DNA from: an uncultured Nocardioides sp.
Lineage (GTDB): Bacteria; Actinomycetota; Actinomycetes; Propionibacteriales; Nocardioidaceae
DNA length: 39,224 nt
Direction: 5' to 3'
Assembly: GCF_946885725.1 (NCBI RefSeq)
Contig: NZ_CAMPGZ010000008.1
Span: 1 to 39,224, forward strand
Shown here: positions 31,722 through 39,224 of the stretch, piece after piece
Layout of the letters: each line of letters starts with the position of its first letter
Position numbering within the stretch: the first letter of the stretch is position 1
Translations under genes and position numbers: made by a program
The notes under the pieces: generated by a model
Databases searched by the model: none
Told to the model about the DNA's origin: nothing
Seen by the model: only the letters and a program-made list of their open reading frames with translations

Positions 31722-32504
31722 ATGGGAACCACCACAGTGCAGGGCGACCTCTGGGGCGCCGCCGCCGAGGAGTGGGCCGAGCTGAACGAGCCGGCCAGCG
31801 CACCGATCTACGAGGCGGCGTTCGACGCCGCCGGCGTCGCCCGCGGGACCAGGCTGCTCGACGTGGGCTGCGGGGCGGGCTACGCCCTGCAGCTCGCCGC
31901 CGAGCGTGGCGCCGTCGTCACCGGCCTCGACGCTTCGCCCGGGCTGCTCGCGGTCGCCCGCCGACGAGTGCCGGACGCGGACCTGGCGCAGGGTGACCTG
32001 GAGTCGCTGCCGTACGACGACGACTCGTTCGACGTCGTGACGGCGTTCAACGCGGTGCAGTACGCCGCCGACCCCACGGCGGCTCTGCGCGAGGTCCGGC
32101 GCGTCGCCGTACCGGGAGCACGGGTCGCGGTGGCGACCTGGGGCGGTCCCGAGCGGTGCGACATGCGCGTGCTGCTGGCGGCGATCGGCAGCCTGCTGCC
32201 CCCGCCTCCGCCCGGCGCGGCCGGCCCGTTCGCCCTCGCCGCGCCGGGTGCACTCGAGGCGCTGGTGGAGAGCGCGGGTCTGACCGCCGAGCGGGCGATC
32301 GCCGTCCCGGTGTCGTTCACGTTCCTCGACCTCGACGCCGCCGTCCGCGGCAGCCTCGCCAGCGGCCCGGCACGCGCTGCCATCGAGCGCGCCGGCGAGG
32401 GCGCCGTCCGCGACGCCTCCCGACGCGCCCAGGCGGGGTTCGTCCGGGACGACGGGTCGGTGCGGCTGGACAACGAGTTCCGCGTGGTGATGGCCCGGGC
32501 GTGA
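31722..32504 (+). CDS. Class I SAM-dependent methyltransferase (UbiE/Methyltransf_11-like)
   Basis: A 260-residue methyltransferase. Motif I is RLLDVGCGAGYALQLAAERGA (about 46-66), motif II region VVTGLDASPGLLAVARRRVPDADLAQGDLESLPYDDDSFDVVTAFNAVQYAADP follows, then REVRRVAVPGARVAVATWGG. The substrate is unknown. The ATG at 31722 has a strong ribosome site, gaggagga (31709-31716). It converges on another methyltransferase gene with 15 bp between; the two are not duplicates. Confidence 0.88.
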   Translation: MGTTTVQGDLWGAAAEEWAELNEPASAPIYEAAFDAAGVARGTRLLDVGCGAGYALQLAAERGAVVTGLDASPGLLAVARRRVPDADLAQGDLESLPYDDDSFDVVTAFNAVQYAADPTAALREVRRVAVPGARVAVATWGGPERCDMRVLLAAIGSLLPPPPPGAAGPFALAAPGALEALVESAGLTAERAIAVPVSFTFLDLDAAVRGSLASGPARAAIERAGEGAVRDASRRAQAGFVRDDGSVRLDNEFRVVMARA

Positions 32505-32519
32505 GGGCCCCCGGGTCGG

Positions 32520-33386
32520 TCAGGGGCGCGCCGCCGTGATCAGCCACGCGGCGCAGCCCATGGCCACCCCGTCGCCGGTCTCGTGCGCCTGCAGCAGGCC
32601 GCGCAGCCTGGCCAGTGACTCGACGCGCTCCGCCGGCTCGACCTCGCGGACCATCCAGGCGAGGAGGTCGCTCACGACCCGGAAGCCCTCCTCGGCGTCC
32701 CGCCCGAAGTACATCGGGGCGTCCAGCGGGGTGAGCGCGACCTGCTCGAACCCGCCGGCGGTGAGGATCGAGGTGGTCACGTCGGGGTCGGCGTGCCGGA
32801 ACGGGCTGGGAGCGTCCGGCGGAGGCGCGATCACGGGCAGGTCCGGGCGCAGCGCGTGGACCAGGGAGGTGAACCACTCGTTCTCGGCCGCGCTGCGCCA
32901 GGACACCAGGGCGAGCCGGCCACCCGGGCGCAGCGCACGGGCCACGTTGGTGAACGCGGCTACCTGGTCGGCGAAGAACATGGCGCCGGTGCGGCTGACC
33001 GCGACGTCGAACGTGCCGGGCTCGAACGGGTGCACCTGGGCGTCGCCGTGCACGAACCGCACGTTGCCGAGCCCCTCGCGGGCGGCGGTCTCCTCGGCCA
33101 CGCGCAGCATCGGCCGCGAGAGGTCGATGCCGACGGCCTCGCCGCGGGTCGCCTGTCGCGCGGCGTCGCGCGTGCACTGACCACTGCCGCAGCCGAGGTC
33201 GAGCACCCGGTCGTCCGGCGCGACGGCCGCCGCCTCCACCAGGCGCCGGTGCAGGTGGCGGACCGAGCTGTCGAAGAACTCCGGGTGGGCGGCCCAGACG
33301 GCGCCCTCGTCGCCATCCCAGGCGGCGAGCTGGTCGTTGTTGCCCGGTGCGACCGAGAGCCGGTCCCTGTCGTCGGTGGTGGTCAT
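32520..33386 (-). CDS. Class I SAM-dependent methyltransferase
   Basis: A 288-residue methyltransferase with motif I RVLDLGCGSGQCTRDAARQA at about 58-77, then VGIDLSRPML and VRFVHGDAQVHPFEPGTFDVAVSRTGAMFFADQVAAFTNVARALRPGGRLALVSWR. It resembles the Methyltransf_25/11 group; the substrate is unknown. It is divergent from a PadR regulator across a 59-bp gap holding an inverted repeat, so it is the likely regulated target. Confidence 0.88.
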   Translation of the reverse strand: MTTTDDRDRLSVAPGNNDQLAAWDGDEGAVWAAHPEFFDSSVRHLHRRLVEAAAVAPDDRVLDLGCGSGQCTRDAARQATRGEAVGIDLSRPMLRVAEETAAREGLGNVRFVHGDAQVHPFEPGTFDVAVSRTGAMFFADQVAAFTNVARALRPGGRLALVSWRSAAENEWFTSLVHALRPDLPVIAPPPDAPSPFRHADPDVTTSILTAGGFEQVALTPLDAPMYFGRDAEEGFRVVSDLLAWMVREVEPAERVESLARLRGLLQAHETGDGVAMGCAAWLITAARP

Positions 33387-33401
33387 GAGCGTCCGCCGTG
33401 G

Positions 33402-33420
33402 ATAGTCTCAATGGGACTAT
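33402..33420. promoter_or_regulatory. Candidate PadR operator
   Basis: Inverted repeat atagtc-tcaatgg-gactat, between the divergent methyltransferase and padR genes. It overlaps potential -10 hexamers in both directions, as expected for a repressor site. Confidence 0.6.
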
Positions 33421-33445
33421 TCAGGGATACGCTCGAGGAGACCAC

Positions 33446-34090
33446 GTGTCAACGGTGGACCGGACCGCCTCGCTCACCACCACGTCGTACGCGGTCCTCG
33501 GCCTGCTCGCGATCCAGCCGTGGAGCACCTACGAGCTCGCCAAGCAGATGGAGCGCACGCTCTACCGGGTCTGGCCACGTGCCCGGAGCCGCCTGTACGA
33601 CGAGCCGAAGAAGCTGGTCGCGCACGGGCTGGCGGAGGCCCGGAAGGAGTCCGTGGGCCGCCGGCCGCGCACCGTCTACGCGATCACCGACGCCGGCCGG
33701 GAGGCGCTCGCGGCGTGGCTGCGGACGCCGAGCCAGGGGCCGAGCCTGGAGTCCGAGCACCTGGTCAAGCTGTTCTTCGCCGACCTCGGCAGCCGCGGCG
33801 ACGCGCTCGCGACCCTCGCCGACGCGCGGGCCTGGGCGTCCGAGCAGCTGGAGGCGTTCGTCGAGGCCTCCCGCGCCTACGTCGAAGGGGAGGGGCCCTT
33901 CCCGCAGCGGCTGGGCGTCAACGCGATCGGCGCTCGGTTCATGGCGGACTTCTACGACCTGCTGGACCGGTGGGCGGCCTGGGCGACCGGGCAGGTCGAG
34001 GACTGGCCCGAGGACCCCGCCGAGGCGGAGCCGACGCTCGAGGTCAACCGCTACATCCTCCGGCTGGCCGAGGAGCGGGCGCGCCGCTGA
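33446..34090 (+). CDS. PadR-family transcriptional regulator
   Basis: A 214-residue regulator. The N-terminal winged helix begins TTTSYAVLGLLAIQPWSTYELAKQMERTLYRVWPRARSRLYDEPKKLVAHGLAEARKES with wing GRRPRTVYAITDAGREAL. The C-terminal half is the helical Vir_C-like dimerisation domain. PadR proteins are usually repressors relieved by small aromatic or toxic ligands. The GTG at 33446 was chosen over an ATG at 33398 because gaggag (33435-33440) is correctly spaced and the ATG would lie inside the operator. It probably represses itself and the divergent methyltransferase. Confidence 0.9.
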   Translation: MSTVDRTASLTTTSYAVLGLLAIQPWSTYELAKQMERTLYRVWPRARSRLYDEPKKLVAHGLAEARKESVGRRPRTVYAITDAGREALAAWLRTPSQGPSLESEHLVKLFFADLGSRGDALATLADARAWASEQLEAFVEASRAYVEGEGPFPQRLGVNAIGARFMADFYDLLDRWAAWATGQVEDWPEDPAEAEPTLEVNRYILRLAEERARR

Positions 34091-34123
34091 CGCCGTACAG
34101 GGGTATGGCGGGGTGGAAGCCAG

Positions 34124-34165
34124 CGACGCCGGCCCGCTGCCCGGCAGGGCGACGGACCGGCGTCG
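34124..34165. terminator. Bidirectional terminator hairpin
   Basis: Arms cgacgccgg (34124-34132) and ccggcgtcg (34157-34165) form a 9-bp stem with a nested GC-rich hairpin in the 24-nt loop. It lies between padR and the convergent tRNA-Ser gene. Confidence 0.65.
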
Positions 34166-34171
34166 GCGTGG

Positions 34172-34260
34172 TGGCGGAGGATGCGGGATTCGAACCCGCG
34201 AGGGCTGTTAACCCAACCCGCTTTCCAAGCGAGCGCCATAGGCCACTAGGCGAATCCTCC
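34172..34260 (-). tRNA. tRNA-Ser (anticodon GGA)
   Basis: On the minus strand the acceptor stem GGAGGAT pairs with ATCCTCC, followed by discriminator G and encoded CCA. The anticodon stem-loop CTCGC-TTGGAAA-GCGGG has anticodon GGA, reading UCC and UCU. There is a long class II variable arm, and the T-arm GCGGGTTCGAATCCCGC is intact. Minus-strand TACCCT (complement of 34268-34273) sits 7 nt upstream as the -10 box. Confidence 0.97.
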
Positions 34261-34319
34261 GCCGGAGAGGGTACCGGTGGCCCGACCCTCCCGAGAAATC
34301 CGGGCCGTGCGCAGCCGAG

Positions 34320-34349
34320 TTGGGTGGCCCGGAGGCCGTCACCTAGACT
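34320..34349 (+). promoter_or_regulatory. Promoter of the SRP RNA gene
   Basis: TTGGGT (34320-34325) and TAGACT (34344-34349) are separated by 18 bp, a good vegetative -35/-10 pair. The predicted start is close to the 5' end of the SRP RNA. Confidence 0.65.
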
Positions 34350-34351
34350 GC

Positions 34352-34445
34352 TCCGCAACCCCCCGTGCGGCGGCATCTCGCCCAATCCCCCAGGGCCGGA
34401 AGGCAGCAAGGGTCAGTGAGCTCTGTCGGGTGCGCGGGGGGCCTT
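34352..34445 (+). ncRNA. ffs: Signal recognition particle RNA, small (4.5S) type
   Basis: The Ffh-binding domain is recognisable: symmetric loop and tetraloop region CAGGGCCGGAAGGCAGCAAGGGTCAG, with the GGAA tetraloop near 34398. The ends pair, with a C-run (34359-34364) opposite a G-run (34436-34441). It is the single-hairpin form, lacking the Alu domain. With Ffh it targets membrane and secreted proteins. The ends are approximate by a few bases. The position just before dnaX is the common actinobacterial arrangement. Confidence 0.93.
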
Positions 34446-34523
34446 TCCATGTCCGGGCTCGTGTGCGTTCGCAGGCGTGCCTCACCGGGGCGGGCGCGCC
34501 TACCGACTGTCAGGGGCGGCGGT

Positions 34524-34529
34524 TAGGGT
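34524..34529 (+). promoter_or_regulatory. -10 box of dnaX
   Basis: TAGGGT lies 7 nt before the GTG start at 34537, the leaderless spacing. Confidence 0.5.
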
Positions 34530-34536
34530 TCACGAC

Positions 34537-36612
34537 GTGGAAGCCCCCCTCGCCCTCTACCGCCGCTACCGGCCGGAGTCCTTCGCCGAGGTCATCGGCC
34601 AGGACCACGTCACCGGGCCGCTGCGGGCGGCGCTGACCAACAACCGGGTGCACCACGCCTACCTCTTCTCCGGCCCCCGCGGCTGCGGCAAGACCACGAG
34701 TGCGCGCATCCTCGCGCGCTGCCTCAACTGCGAGCAGGGACCGACCGACACCCCGTGCGGCAGCTGCCAGTCGTGCCGCGACCTGGCCCGCGGCGGCCCC
34801 GGCTCGATCGACGTCATCGAGATCGACGCGGCCAGCCACGGCGGCGTCGACGACGCCCGCGACCTGCGCGAGAAGGCGTTCTTCGCGCCAGTCAACAGCC
34901 GCTACAAGATCTACATCATCGACGAGGCCCACATGGTCTCGCCGGCCGGCTTCAACGCGTTGCTCAAGCTCGTCGAGGAGCCGCCCGACCACATCAAGTT
35001 CGTGTTCGCGACGACCGAGCCCGAGAAGGTCATCGGCACGATCCGGTCGCGCACCCACCACTACCCGTTCCGGCTGATCCCGCCGCGCACGCTGTCGGAC
35101 TACCTCCAGCAGCTCTGCGACCAGGAGGGCGTCAAGGTCGACCCGGCCGCGCTGCCGCTGGTCGTGCGCGCCGGTGGTGGCTCGGCGCGGGACACCCTGT
35201 CGATCCTCGACCAGCTCATCGGCGGGTCCGGTCCCGAGGGCGTCACCTACGAGCTGGCCACCGGGCTGCTCGGGTTCACCCCCGAGTCGCTGCTCGACGA
35301 GGTCGTCGACGCGTTCGCGGCGGGCGACGGCGGCACGGTCTTCGGCGTCGTCGACAAGGTCATCGAGACCGGCCAGGACCCGCGTCGGTTCACCGAGGAC
35401 CTGCTGCGCCGGCTGCGCGACCTGGTGATCATCGCGGCCGTGCCGGATGCCCCCGCGACCGGCCTGATCGACGTCCCCGAGGACCAGGCCGAGCGGCTGG
35501 TGGCGCAGGCCGCGCGGTTCGGCCGCGCCGACCTGAGCCGGGCCGCCGACATGGTCGCCACCGGGCTCACCGAGCTGAAGGGCGCGACCGCGCCTCGGCT
35601 GCTGCTCGAGCTGATCTGCGCGCGCGTGCTGCTGCCCGGCGCCGACCACACCACCGAGGGCGTGATGGCCCGCCTCGACCGCCTCGAGAAGCGGATGTCG
35701 ATCGGCGTCCCCGCGGCTCCCGCTCCCGCCGCACAGGCCGCGCCGGCTCCGACCACGGCTCCCGCCCAGCAGGCGCCCGCTGCGCCCGCCACGCCGCCGC
35801 CCGCGGCCCCGGCTCCCGAGATCGCGCCCGCGGAGGCACCGGCCGCCCCGGTGGCCCAGGCGGCCGCACCCGCGCCGGTCCCCGCCGAGCCTCCTGCGGC
35901 GCAGGCCCCCGCACAGCCGCCCGCCCAGCCCACGACTCCCGGCCCGGGGGGCGACGCGGGCGCCGCCGGCGGCCTCACCCTGGTCGACGTACGCCGCCTC
36001 TGGCCCGACGTCCTCGAGGCGGTCAAGGCCACGCGCCGCTTCACCTGGATCCTGCTCAGCCAGAACGCCCAGGTCGCGGCCGTCGACGACAAGACGCTGA
36101 CGATCGCGCTGGTCAACGCCGGGGCGCGGCAGTCGTTCACCAGCGGCGGCAGCGAGGAGATCCTGCGCCAGGCCGCGATCGACGTGATCGGCCACGACTG
36201 GCGGATCGAGGCGATCGTCGACCCGACCGCGCAGCCCGGTGCGCACGCCGACACCACGACCATCACCCGCCCGGCCGTGCAGCCCGATTCGACGGACCCG
36301 GCGCCGGCTTCGCCGCCTCCTTCGGCCGACACCGACACCGCGCCGCCGGCTCAGGCTGAGCAGTCCCCCCAGGCGGCCCAGGCAACCGCGGCAACCGAGC
36401 GCCGACCGGTCGACCCGCAGGCGGTCGCCACAGCCCGCGGCAACATCCAGGCCACCAGGCAGGGTCAGGTCCGCCGGGAGGACAGCTCGCTGGCCGAGGC
36501 GGACGCCGACGTCGACCCCGACGACCCCGACGCCGACGACGACCTCGGTGGTGCGCAGCTGCTGCAGCGCGAGCTCGGCGCCCGCGTGATCGAGGAGATC
36601 CGGCACGAGTGA
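34537..36612 (+). CDS. dnaX: DNA polymerase III subunits gamma and tau
   Basis: A 691-residue clamp-loader ATPase. Walker A is GPRGCGKT at 46-53, the four zinc cysteines are C65, C74, C77 and C80, Walker B is IIDEAHMVS, and sensor 1 is FATTEPEKV. The three AAA+ and collar domains end near residue 390. A long Ala/Pro-rich linker (about 390-475), a tau-like domain (about 480-570) and a second Pro/Gln-rich, then acidic tail follow. The GTG at 34537 starts the universally conserved ALYRRYRPESFAEVIGQ region; the frame upstream overlaps the SRP RNA leader. I see no A-rich slippery heptamer for a short gamma form. Confidence 0.95.
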   Translation: MEAPLALYRRYRPESFAEVIGQDHVTGPLRAALTNNRVHHAYLFSGPRGCGKTTSARILARCLNCEQGPTDTPCGSCQSCRDLARGGPGSIDVIEIDAASHGGVDDARDLREKAFFAPVNSRYKIYIIDEAHMVSPAGFNALLKLVEEPPDHIKFVFATTEPEKVIGTIRSRTHHYPFRLIPPRTLSDYLQQLCDQEGVKVDPAALPLVVRAGGGSARDTLSILDQLIGGSGPEGVTYELATGLLGFTPESLLDEVVDAFAAGDGGTVFGVVDKVIETGQDPRRFTEDLLRRLRDLVIIAAVPDAPATGLIDVPEDQAERLVAQAARFGRADLSRAADMVATGLTELKGATAPRLLLELICARVLLPGADHTTEGVMARLDRLEKRMSIGVPAAPAPAAQAAPAPTTAPAQQAPAAPATPPPAAPAPEIAPAEAPAAPVAQAAAPAPVPAEPPAAQAPAQPPAQPTTPGPGGDAGAAGGLTLVDVRRLWPDVLEAVKATRRFTWILLSQNAQVAAVDDKTLTIALVNAGARQSFTSGGSEEILRQAAIDVIGHDWRIEAIVDPTAQPGAHADTTTITRPAVQPDSTDPAPASPPPSADTDTAPPAQAEQSPQAAQATAATERRPVDPQAVATARGNIQATRQGQVRREDSSLAEADADVDPDDPDADDDLGGAQLLQRELGARVIEEIRHE

Positions 36613-36657
36613 GCGCGCCGCGCGTCCGACCGACCCCGTCCACGAGAGAGTGACCCC

Positions 36658-37053
36658 ATGAGCAGCGACACCCCCGAGAACCCGTTCGGCGGCTTCGACA
36701 TGAACGCCCTGCTGCAGCAGGCCCAGGCGATGCAGCAGCAGATGGTCAGCGCCCAGGAGGAGCTCGCCGAGACGCGGGTCGACGGGACGGTCGGCGACGG
36801 TCTGGTCACCGTGACGGTCTCCGGCACCGGCGAGCTGGTGGCCGTGAAGATCAAGAAGGATTCGTTCGACCCGGCTGAGCCGGAGGACCTCGAGGACCTC
36901 ATCGTCGCGGCGTTCCGCGACGCGCGCGCCAAGGCCGACGCACTCGCCGCCGAGGCGATGGGCCCTCTCGCGGGCGGCCTCGGCGACCTCGGCGGGGGCC
37001 TCGGTGGTGGCTCGAGCGACGATGGACCGAGCGGCCCGCCCCTCGGCTTCTGA
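36658..37053 (+). CDS. YbaB/EbfC-family nucleoid-associated protein
   Basis: A 131-residue DNA-binding protein. The usual core is MNALLQQAQAMQQQMVSAQEELAETRVDGTVGDGLVTVTVSGTGELVAVKIKKDSF, followed by a helix and a Gly-rich tail (GGLGDLGGGLGGGSSDDGPSGPPLGF) longer than in E. coli YbaB. It forms a dimer that binds DNA with little sequence preference. Placement between dnaX and recR is conserved across bacteria. Confidence 0.95.
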   Translation: MSSDTPENPFGGFDMNALLQQAQAMQQQMVSAQEELAETRVDGTVGDGLVTVTVSGTGELVAVKIKKDSFDPAEPEDLEDLIVAAFRDARAKADALAAEAMGPLAGGLGDLGGGLGGGSSDDGPSGPPLGF

Positions 37054-37092
37054 CGGCGCCCGGTCGTCAGCGAGAACCCCTAGCGAGCACAC

Positions 37093-37692
37093 GTGTACGA
37101 AGGCATCGTCCAGGACCTGATCGACGAGCTCGGTCGGCTCCCGGGCGTCGGGCCCAAGAGCGCCCAGCGCATCGCGTTCCACATCCTGTCGGCCGACCCC
37201 GTCGACGTACGACGCCTGGCGGAGGTGCTGGTCGAGGTCAAGGAGCGGGTCCGGTTCTGCTCGGTCTGCGGCAACGTTTCCGAGGAGGAGACCTGCCGCA
37301 TCTGCCGCGACCCGCGCCGCGACCCTGCGGTCATCTGCGTGGTCGAGGAGTCCAAGGACGTCGTGGCGATCGAGCGCACCCGGGAGTTCCGCGGCCGCTA
37401 CCACGTGCTCGGCGGTGCGATCTCCCCGATCGAGGGGATCGGCCCCGACGAGCTGCGCATCCGTGAGCTGATGACACGGCTCGCCGACGGCACCGTCACC
37501 GAGGTGATCCTGGCGACCGACCCGAACCTCGAGGGCGAGGCGACCGCGACGTACCTCACGCGCCTGCTGAAGCCGATGGGCTTGCGCGTCACGCGGCTAG
37601 CGAGTGGACTGCCCGTAGGCGGTGACCTCGAGTACGCCGACGAGGTCACGCTCGGACGGGCATTCGAAGGGAGACGATCCGTCGATGACTGA
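37093..37692 (+). CDS. recR: Recombination mediator protein RecR
   Basis: A 199-residue protein of the RecFOR pathway that helps load RecA at single-stranded gaps. The helix-hairpin-helix [24 protein letters not shown] (about 8-31), the C4 zinc finger with C57, C60, C69 and C72 (CSVCGN...CRIC), and a Toprim domain with [14 protein letters not shown] and [18 protein letters not shown] are all present. The GTG at 37093 gives the standard start [13 protein letters not shown]. Its last 8 bases overlap the DUF5063 gene. Confidence 0.97.
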   Translation: MYEGIVQDLIDELGRLPGVGPKSAQRIAFHILSADPVDVRRLAEVLVEVKERVRFCSVCGNVSEEETCRICRDPRRDPAVICVVEESKDVVAIERTREFRGRYHVLGGAISPIEGIGPDELRIRELMTRLADGTVTEVILATDPNLEGEATATYLTRLLKPMGLRVTRLASGLPVGGDLEYADEVTLGRAFEGRRSVDD

Positions 37693-38290
37693 CAGCGCTG
37701 GTGCCGCGCAGCCCAGCAGCGAGCTCGAGGACTTCGCGCAGCAGATCGCGGACCAGGTCGAGTCGTTCCTGCTCGCGCTCAAGGCGATCGCGCGTGGTGA
37801 CGCCACCGGCGGCCAGGCGATCTCGCTGCTCCTGCTCGAGGTCAGCCAGATCCTGCTCGCGGGCGGCCGGCTCGGCGTGCACACCGACTTCACCCCGGCG
37901 GACGAGTACGAACCCGACGCCGGTCCCGACCCCGACCTCGACGCTATGCGGCTGCGTCTCGCCGTACTCCTCGAGGGCGTCGACGCCTACACCGAGGTCT
38001 TCGACCCGTACGTCGACCCGCCGGAGCTGGTCAGCTCGCTGCTGTCCGACGACCTGACCAGCATCGCCAGCTCCCTCGCGCACGGCCTGCGGCACTACCG
38101 CGCCGGCCGGGTCAGCGAGGCGCTGTGGTGGTGGCAGTTCTCCTACATGTCCTCGTGGGGCACCGAGGCCTCGAGCGTGCTCCGCGCGTTGCAGTCGGTG
38201 ATCGGTCACGACCGGTTCGACGCCGAGTTCGAGAGCGAGGCCGACCAGGTCGAGGCCGCCGACGAGATGCTGGAGTCCGCCGAGTCCTGA
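37685..38290 (+). CDS. DUF5063 family protein
   Basis: A 201-residue acidic helical protein of the actinobacterial DUF5063 family, with unknown function. Recognisable parts are [49 protein letters not shown] and the C-terminal [45 protein letters not shown]. It overlaps recR and so is translationally coupled to it. The order recR - DUF5063 - aspartokinase is conserved in related genomes. Confidence 0.88.
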   Translation: MTDSAGAAQPSSELEDFAQQIADQVESFLLALKAIARGDATGGQAISLLLLEVSQILLAGGRLGVHTDFTPADEYEPDAGPDPDLDAMRLRLAVLLEGVDAYTEVFDPYVDPPELVSSLLSDDLTSIASSLAHGLRHYRAGRVSEALWWWQFSYMSSWGTEASSVLRALQSVIGHDRFDAEFESEADQVEAADEMLESAES

Positions 38291-38314
38291 CCTGGATCCC
38301 GACCTGGATCCCGA
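38291..38314 (+). repeat. 12-bp tandem repeat, two units
   Basis: cctggatcccga occurs twice head-to-tail immediately after the DUF5063 stop codon, followed by a partial cccg. The gap up to lysC is otherwise without a gene. Confidence 0.8.
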
Positions 38315-38356
38315 CCCGCTGTCCGGCATCCGTCGCACGCCCGGGCGGTCCCGAAC

Positions 38357-38377
38357 CCCGTCGTTAGACTCGACGGG
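38357..38377 (+). promoter_or_regulatory. lysC -10 box inside an inverted repeat
   Basis: TAGACT (38365-38370) is the likely -10 box. It is flanked by cccgtcg (38357-38363) and cgacggg (38371-38377), a perfect 7-bp inverted repeat whose 7-bp spacer holds the box. This suggests a repressor site over the promoter; the leader to the GTG would be about 40 nt. Confidence 0.5.
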
Positions 38378-38416
38378 TTGGTTCTCGGGTCCGAACGACG
38401 TCGAAGGCGTGGAAGC

Positions 38417-39224
38417 GTGGGCATTGTCGTCCAGAAGTACGGCGGCTCCTCCGTGGCAGATGCGACCGGCATCAAGCGGGTGGCGCAGCGGATCGTCGAC
38501 GCCAAACGCGCCGGCAACGAGGTCGTCGTGGTCGTCTCGGCGATGGGTGACACCACCGACGAGCTCCTCGACCTCGCCCAGCAGGTGTCGCCGCTGCCCG
38601 ACGGCCGCGAGCTCGACATGCTGCTCACGGCGGGCGAACGCATCTCGATGGCGCTGCTCGCCATGGCGATCGGCAACCTCGGCCAGAAGGCCCAGTCGTT
38701 CACCGGCAGCCAGGCCGGCGTGATCACCGACAGCGCCCACGGCAAGGCCAAGATCATCGACGTCACGCCCGGCCGCATCCAGCGGGCGATCGACGAGGGC
38801 GCGGTCGCGATCGTCGCCGGCTTCCAGGGCGTCAGCCAGGACAGCAAGGACATCACCACGCTGGGCCGGGGCGGCTCCGACACGACCGCGGTCGCGCTGG
38901 CCGCCGCGCTCGACGCCGACGTGTGCGAGATCTACAGCGACGTCGACGGCGTCTTCACCGCCGACCCGCGGATCGTGCCCACCGCCCGCAAGCGGGACCG
39001 GGTCTCCTACGAGGAGATGCTGGAGATGGCGGCGTGCGGTGCGAAGATCCTGCACCTGCGCTGCGTGGAGTACGCCCGCCGCTACGGGCTGCCCATCCAC
39101 GTGCGCTCGTCGTTCAGCCAGCGCACCGGCACGTGGATCACCGATGAGACCGAGGTGGACTTGATGGAACAGGCGATCATCGCGGGCGTCGCGCACGACC
39201 GCAGCGAGGCCAAGATCACCGTGG
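38417..39224 (+). CDS. lysC: Aspartokinase, 3' part outside the window
   Basis: The first 269 residues of aspartate kinase, which phosphorylates aspartate at the head of the lysine, threonine, methionine and diaminopimelate pathways. [11 protein letters not shown] at the N-terminus, [42 protein letters not shown], and [12 protein letters not shown] make up the amino-acid kinase domain and are intact. The regulatory ACT domains begin where the window ends. The GTG at 38417 starts the conserved [12 protein letters not shown]. An internal in-frame ATG at codon 250 has its own ribosome site. An asd gene would be expected next. Confidence 0.95.
   Translation, partial: MGIVVQKYGGSSVADATGIKRVAQRIVDAKRAGNEVVVVVSAMGDTTDELLDLAQQVSPLPDGRELDMLLTAGERISMALLAMAIGNLGQKAQSFTGSQAGVITDSAHGKAKIIDVTPGRIQRAIDEGAVAIVAGFQGVSQDSKDITTLGRGGSDTTAVALAAALDADVCEIYSDVDGVFTADPRIVPTARKRDRVSYEEMLEMAACGAKILHLRCVEYARRYGLPIHVRSSFSQRTGTWITDETEVDLMEQAIIAGVAHDRSEAKITV
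39152..39166 (+). promoter_or_regulatory. Probable internal start for an aspartokinase beta subunit
   Basis: A ribosome-site-like gaggtgg (39152-39158) precedes an in-frame ATG (39164-39166) by 5 nt. The ATG is codon 250 and starts [20 protein letters not shown], matching the place where the corynebacterial beta subunit begins. Confidence 0.55.

Noticed and set aside
31722..33386. The two neighbouring methyltransferases as a tandem duplication
   Set aside because: They are on opposite strands and differ in length and in sequence outside the common SAM-binding motifs.
34172..34445. Integration site for a mobile element at tRNA-Ser(GGA)
   Set aside because: No integrase, no second partial copy of the tRNA 3' end, and the gene order around it is the usual core arrangement.
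34510..37404. A 964-codon open frame antisense to dnaX, ybaB and recR
   Set aside because: Long antisense frames are expected at this GC content. The translation is low-complexity Arg, Gly, Val and Leu and the sense strand holds three confirmed genes.

Overview
This is a chromosomal stretch of a very GC-rich actinobacterium. Codon third positions are almost all G or C, GTG starts are common, and several genes belong to families confined to or typical of Actinobacteria: a tRNA adenosine deaminase-associated protein, DUF3024, LytR_C, DUF5063, and the order SRP RNA - dnaX - ybaB - recR - DUF5063 - lysC. The gene set fits Nocardioidaceae or a close relative, but the genus is an inference. Genes are densely packed on both strands. 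I see no prophage, insertion sequence, CRISPR array or rRNA.

Layout. Positions 1-6.8 kb: hemerythrin-like protein, menB (menaquinone synthesis), a methyltransferase, a two-component system facing away from a membrane protein, a flavodoxin-fold reductase and a CorA-like metal channel. 6.9-10.3 kb: a three-subunit proton-translocating NAD(P) transhydrogenase operon (pntAA-pntAB-pntB) translationally coupled to a DUF3024 gene, then a small membrane protein. 10.4-12.4 kb: upp, the tadA-associated gene, tadA and tRNA-Ser(CGA). 12.4-17.3 kb: a YCII-domain protein bracketed by two copies of a 61-bp repeat, a secreted protein, a dicarboxylate/amino-acid symporter, an aminotransferase and a serine hydrolase. 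17.7-25.1 kb: a cation/proton antiporter, LytR_C and a ParB-like small protein, an exported phosphodiesterase/phosphatase, a HerA-like ATPase (DUF853), a yrdB-like gene broken by one stop codon, a GNAT-like protein and a STAS protein. 25.1-28.8 kb: an ArsR-SRPBCC operon with a clear operator, a secreted PKD protein and a VIT-family iron/manganese transporter. 28.8-34.1 kb: a large LuxR-type ATPase regulator, two methyltransferases and a PadR regulator. 34.2-39.2 kb: tRNA-Ser(GGA), SRP RNA, dnaX, ybaB, recR, DUF5063 and the start of aspartokinase, which runs off the right edge.

Three observations stand out. First, a 61-bp interrupted-palindrome repeat occurs three times, always intergenic, with a 19-nt spacer that varies in sequence but not in length. 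Second, ten genes carry a TANNNT hexamer exactly 6-7 nt before the start codon, which indicates leaderless transcription and helps settle several starts. Third, there are single-gene anomalies: an in-frame TAG in the yrdB-like gene, a probable internal start for an aspartokinase beta subunit at residue 250, and a ParB-like small protein whose relatives I recall being labelled VapB antitoxins. Nothing here is a clear multi-gene defence or mobile system.
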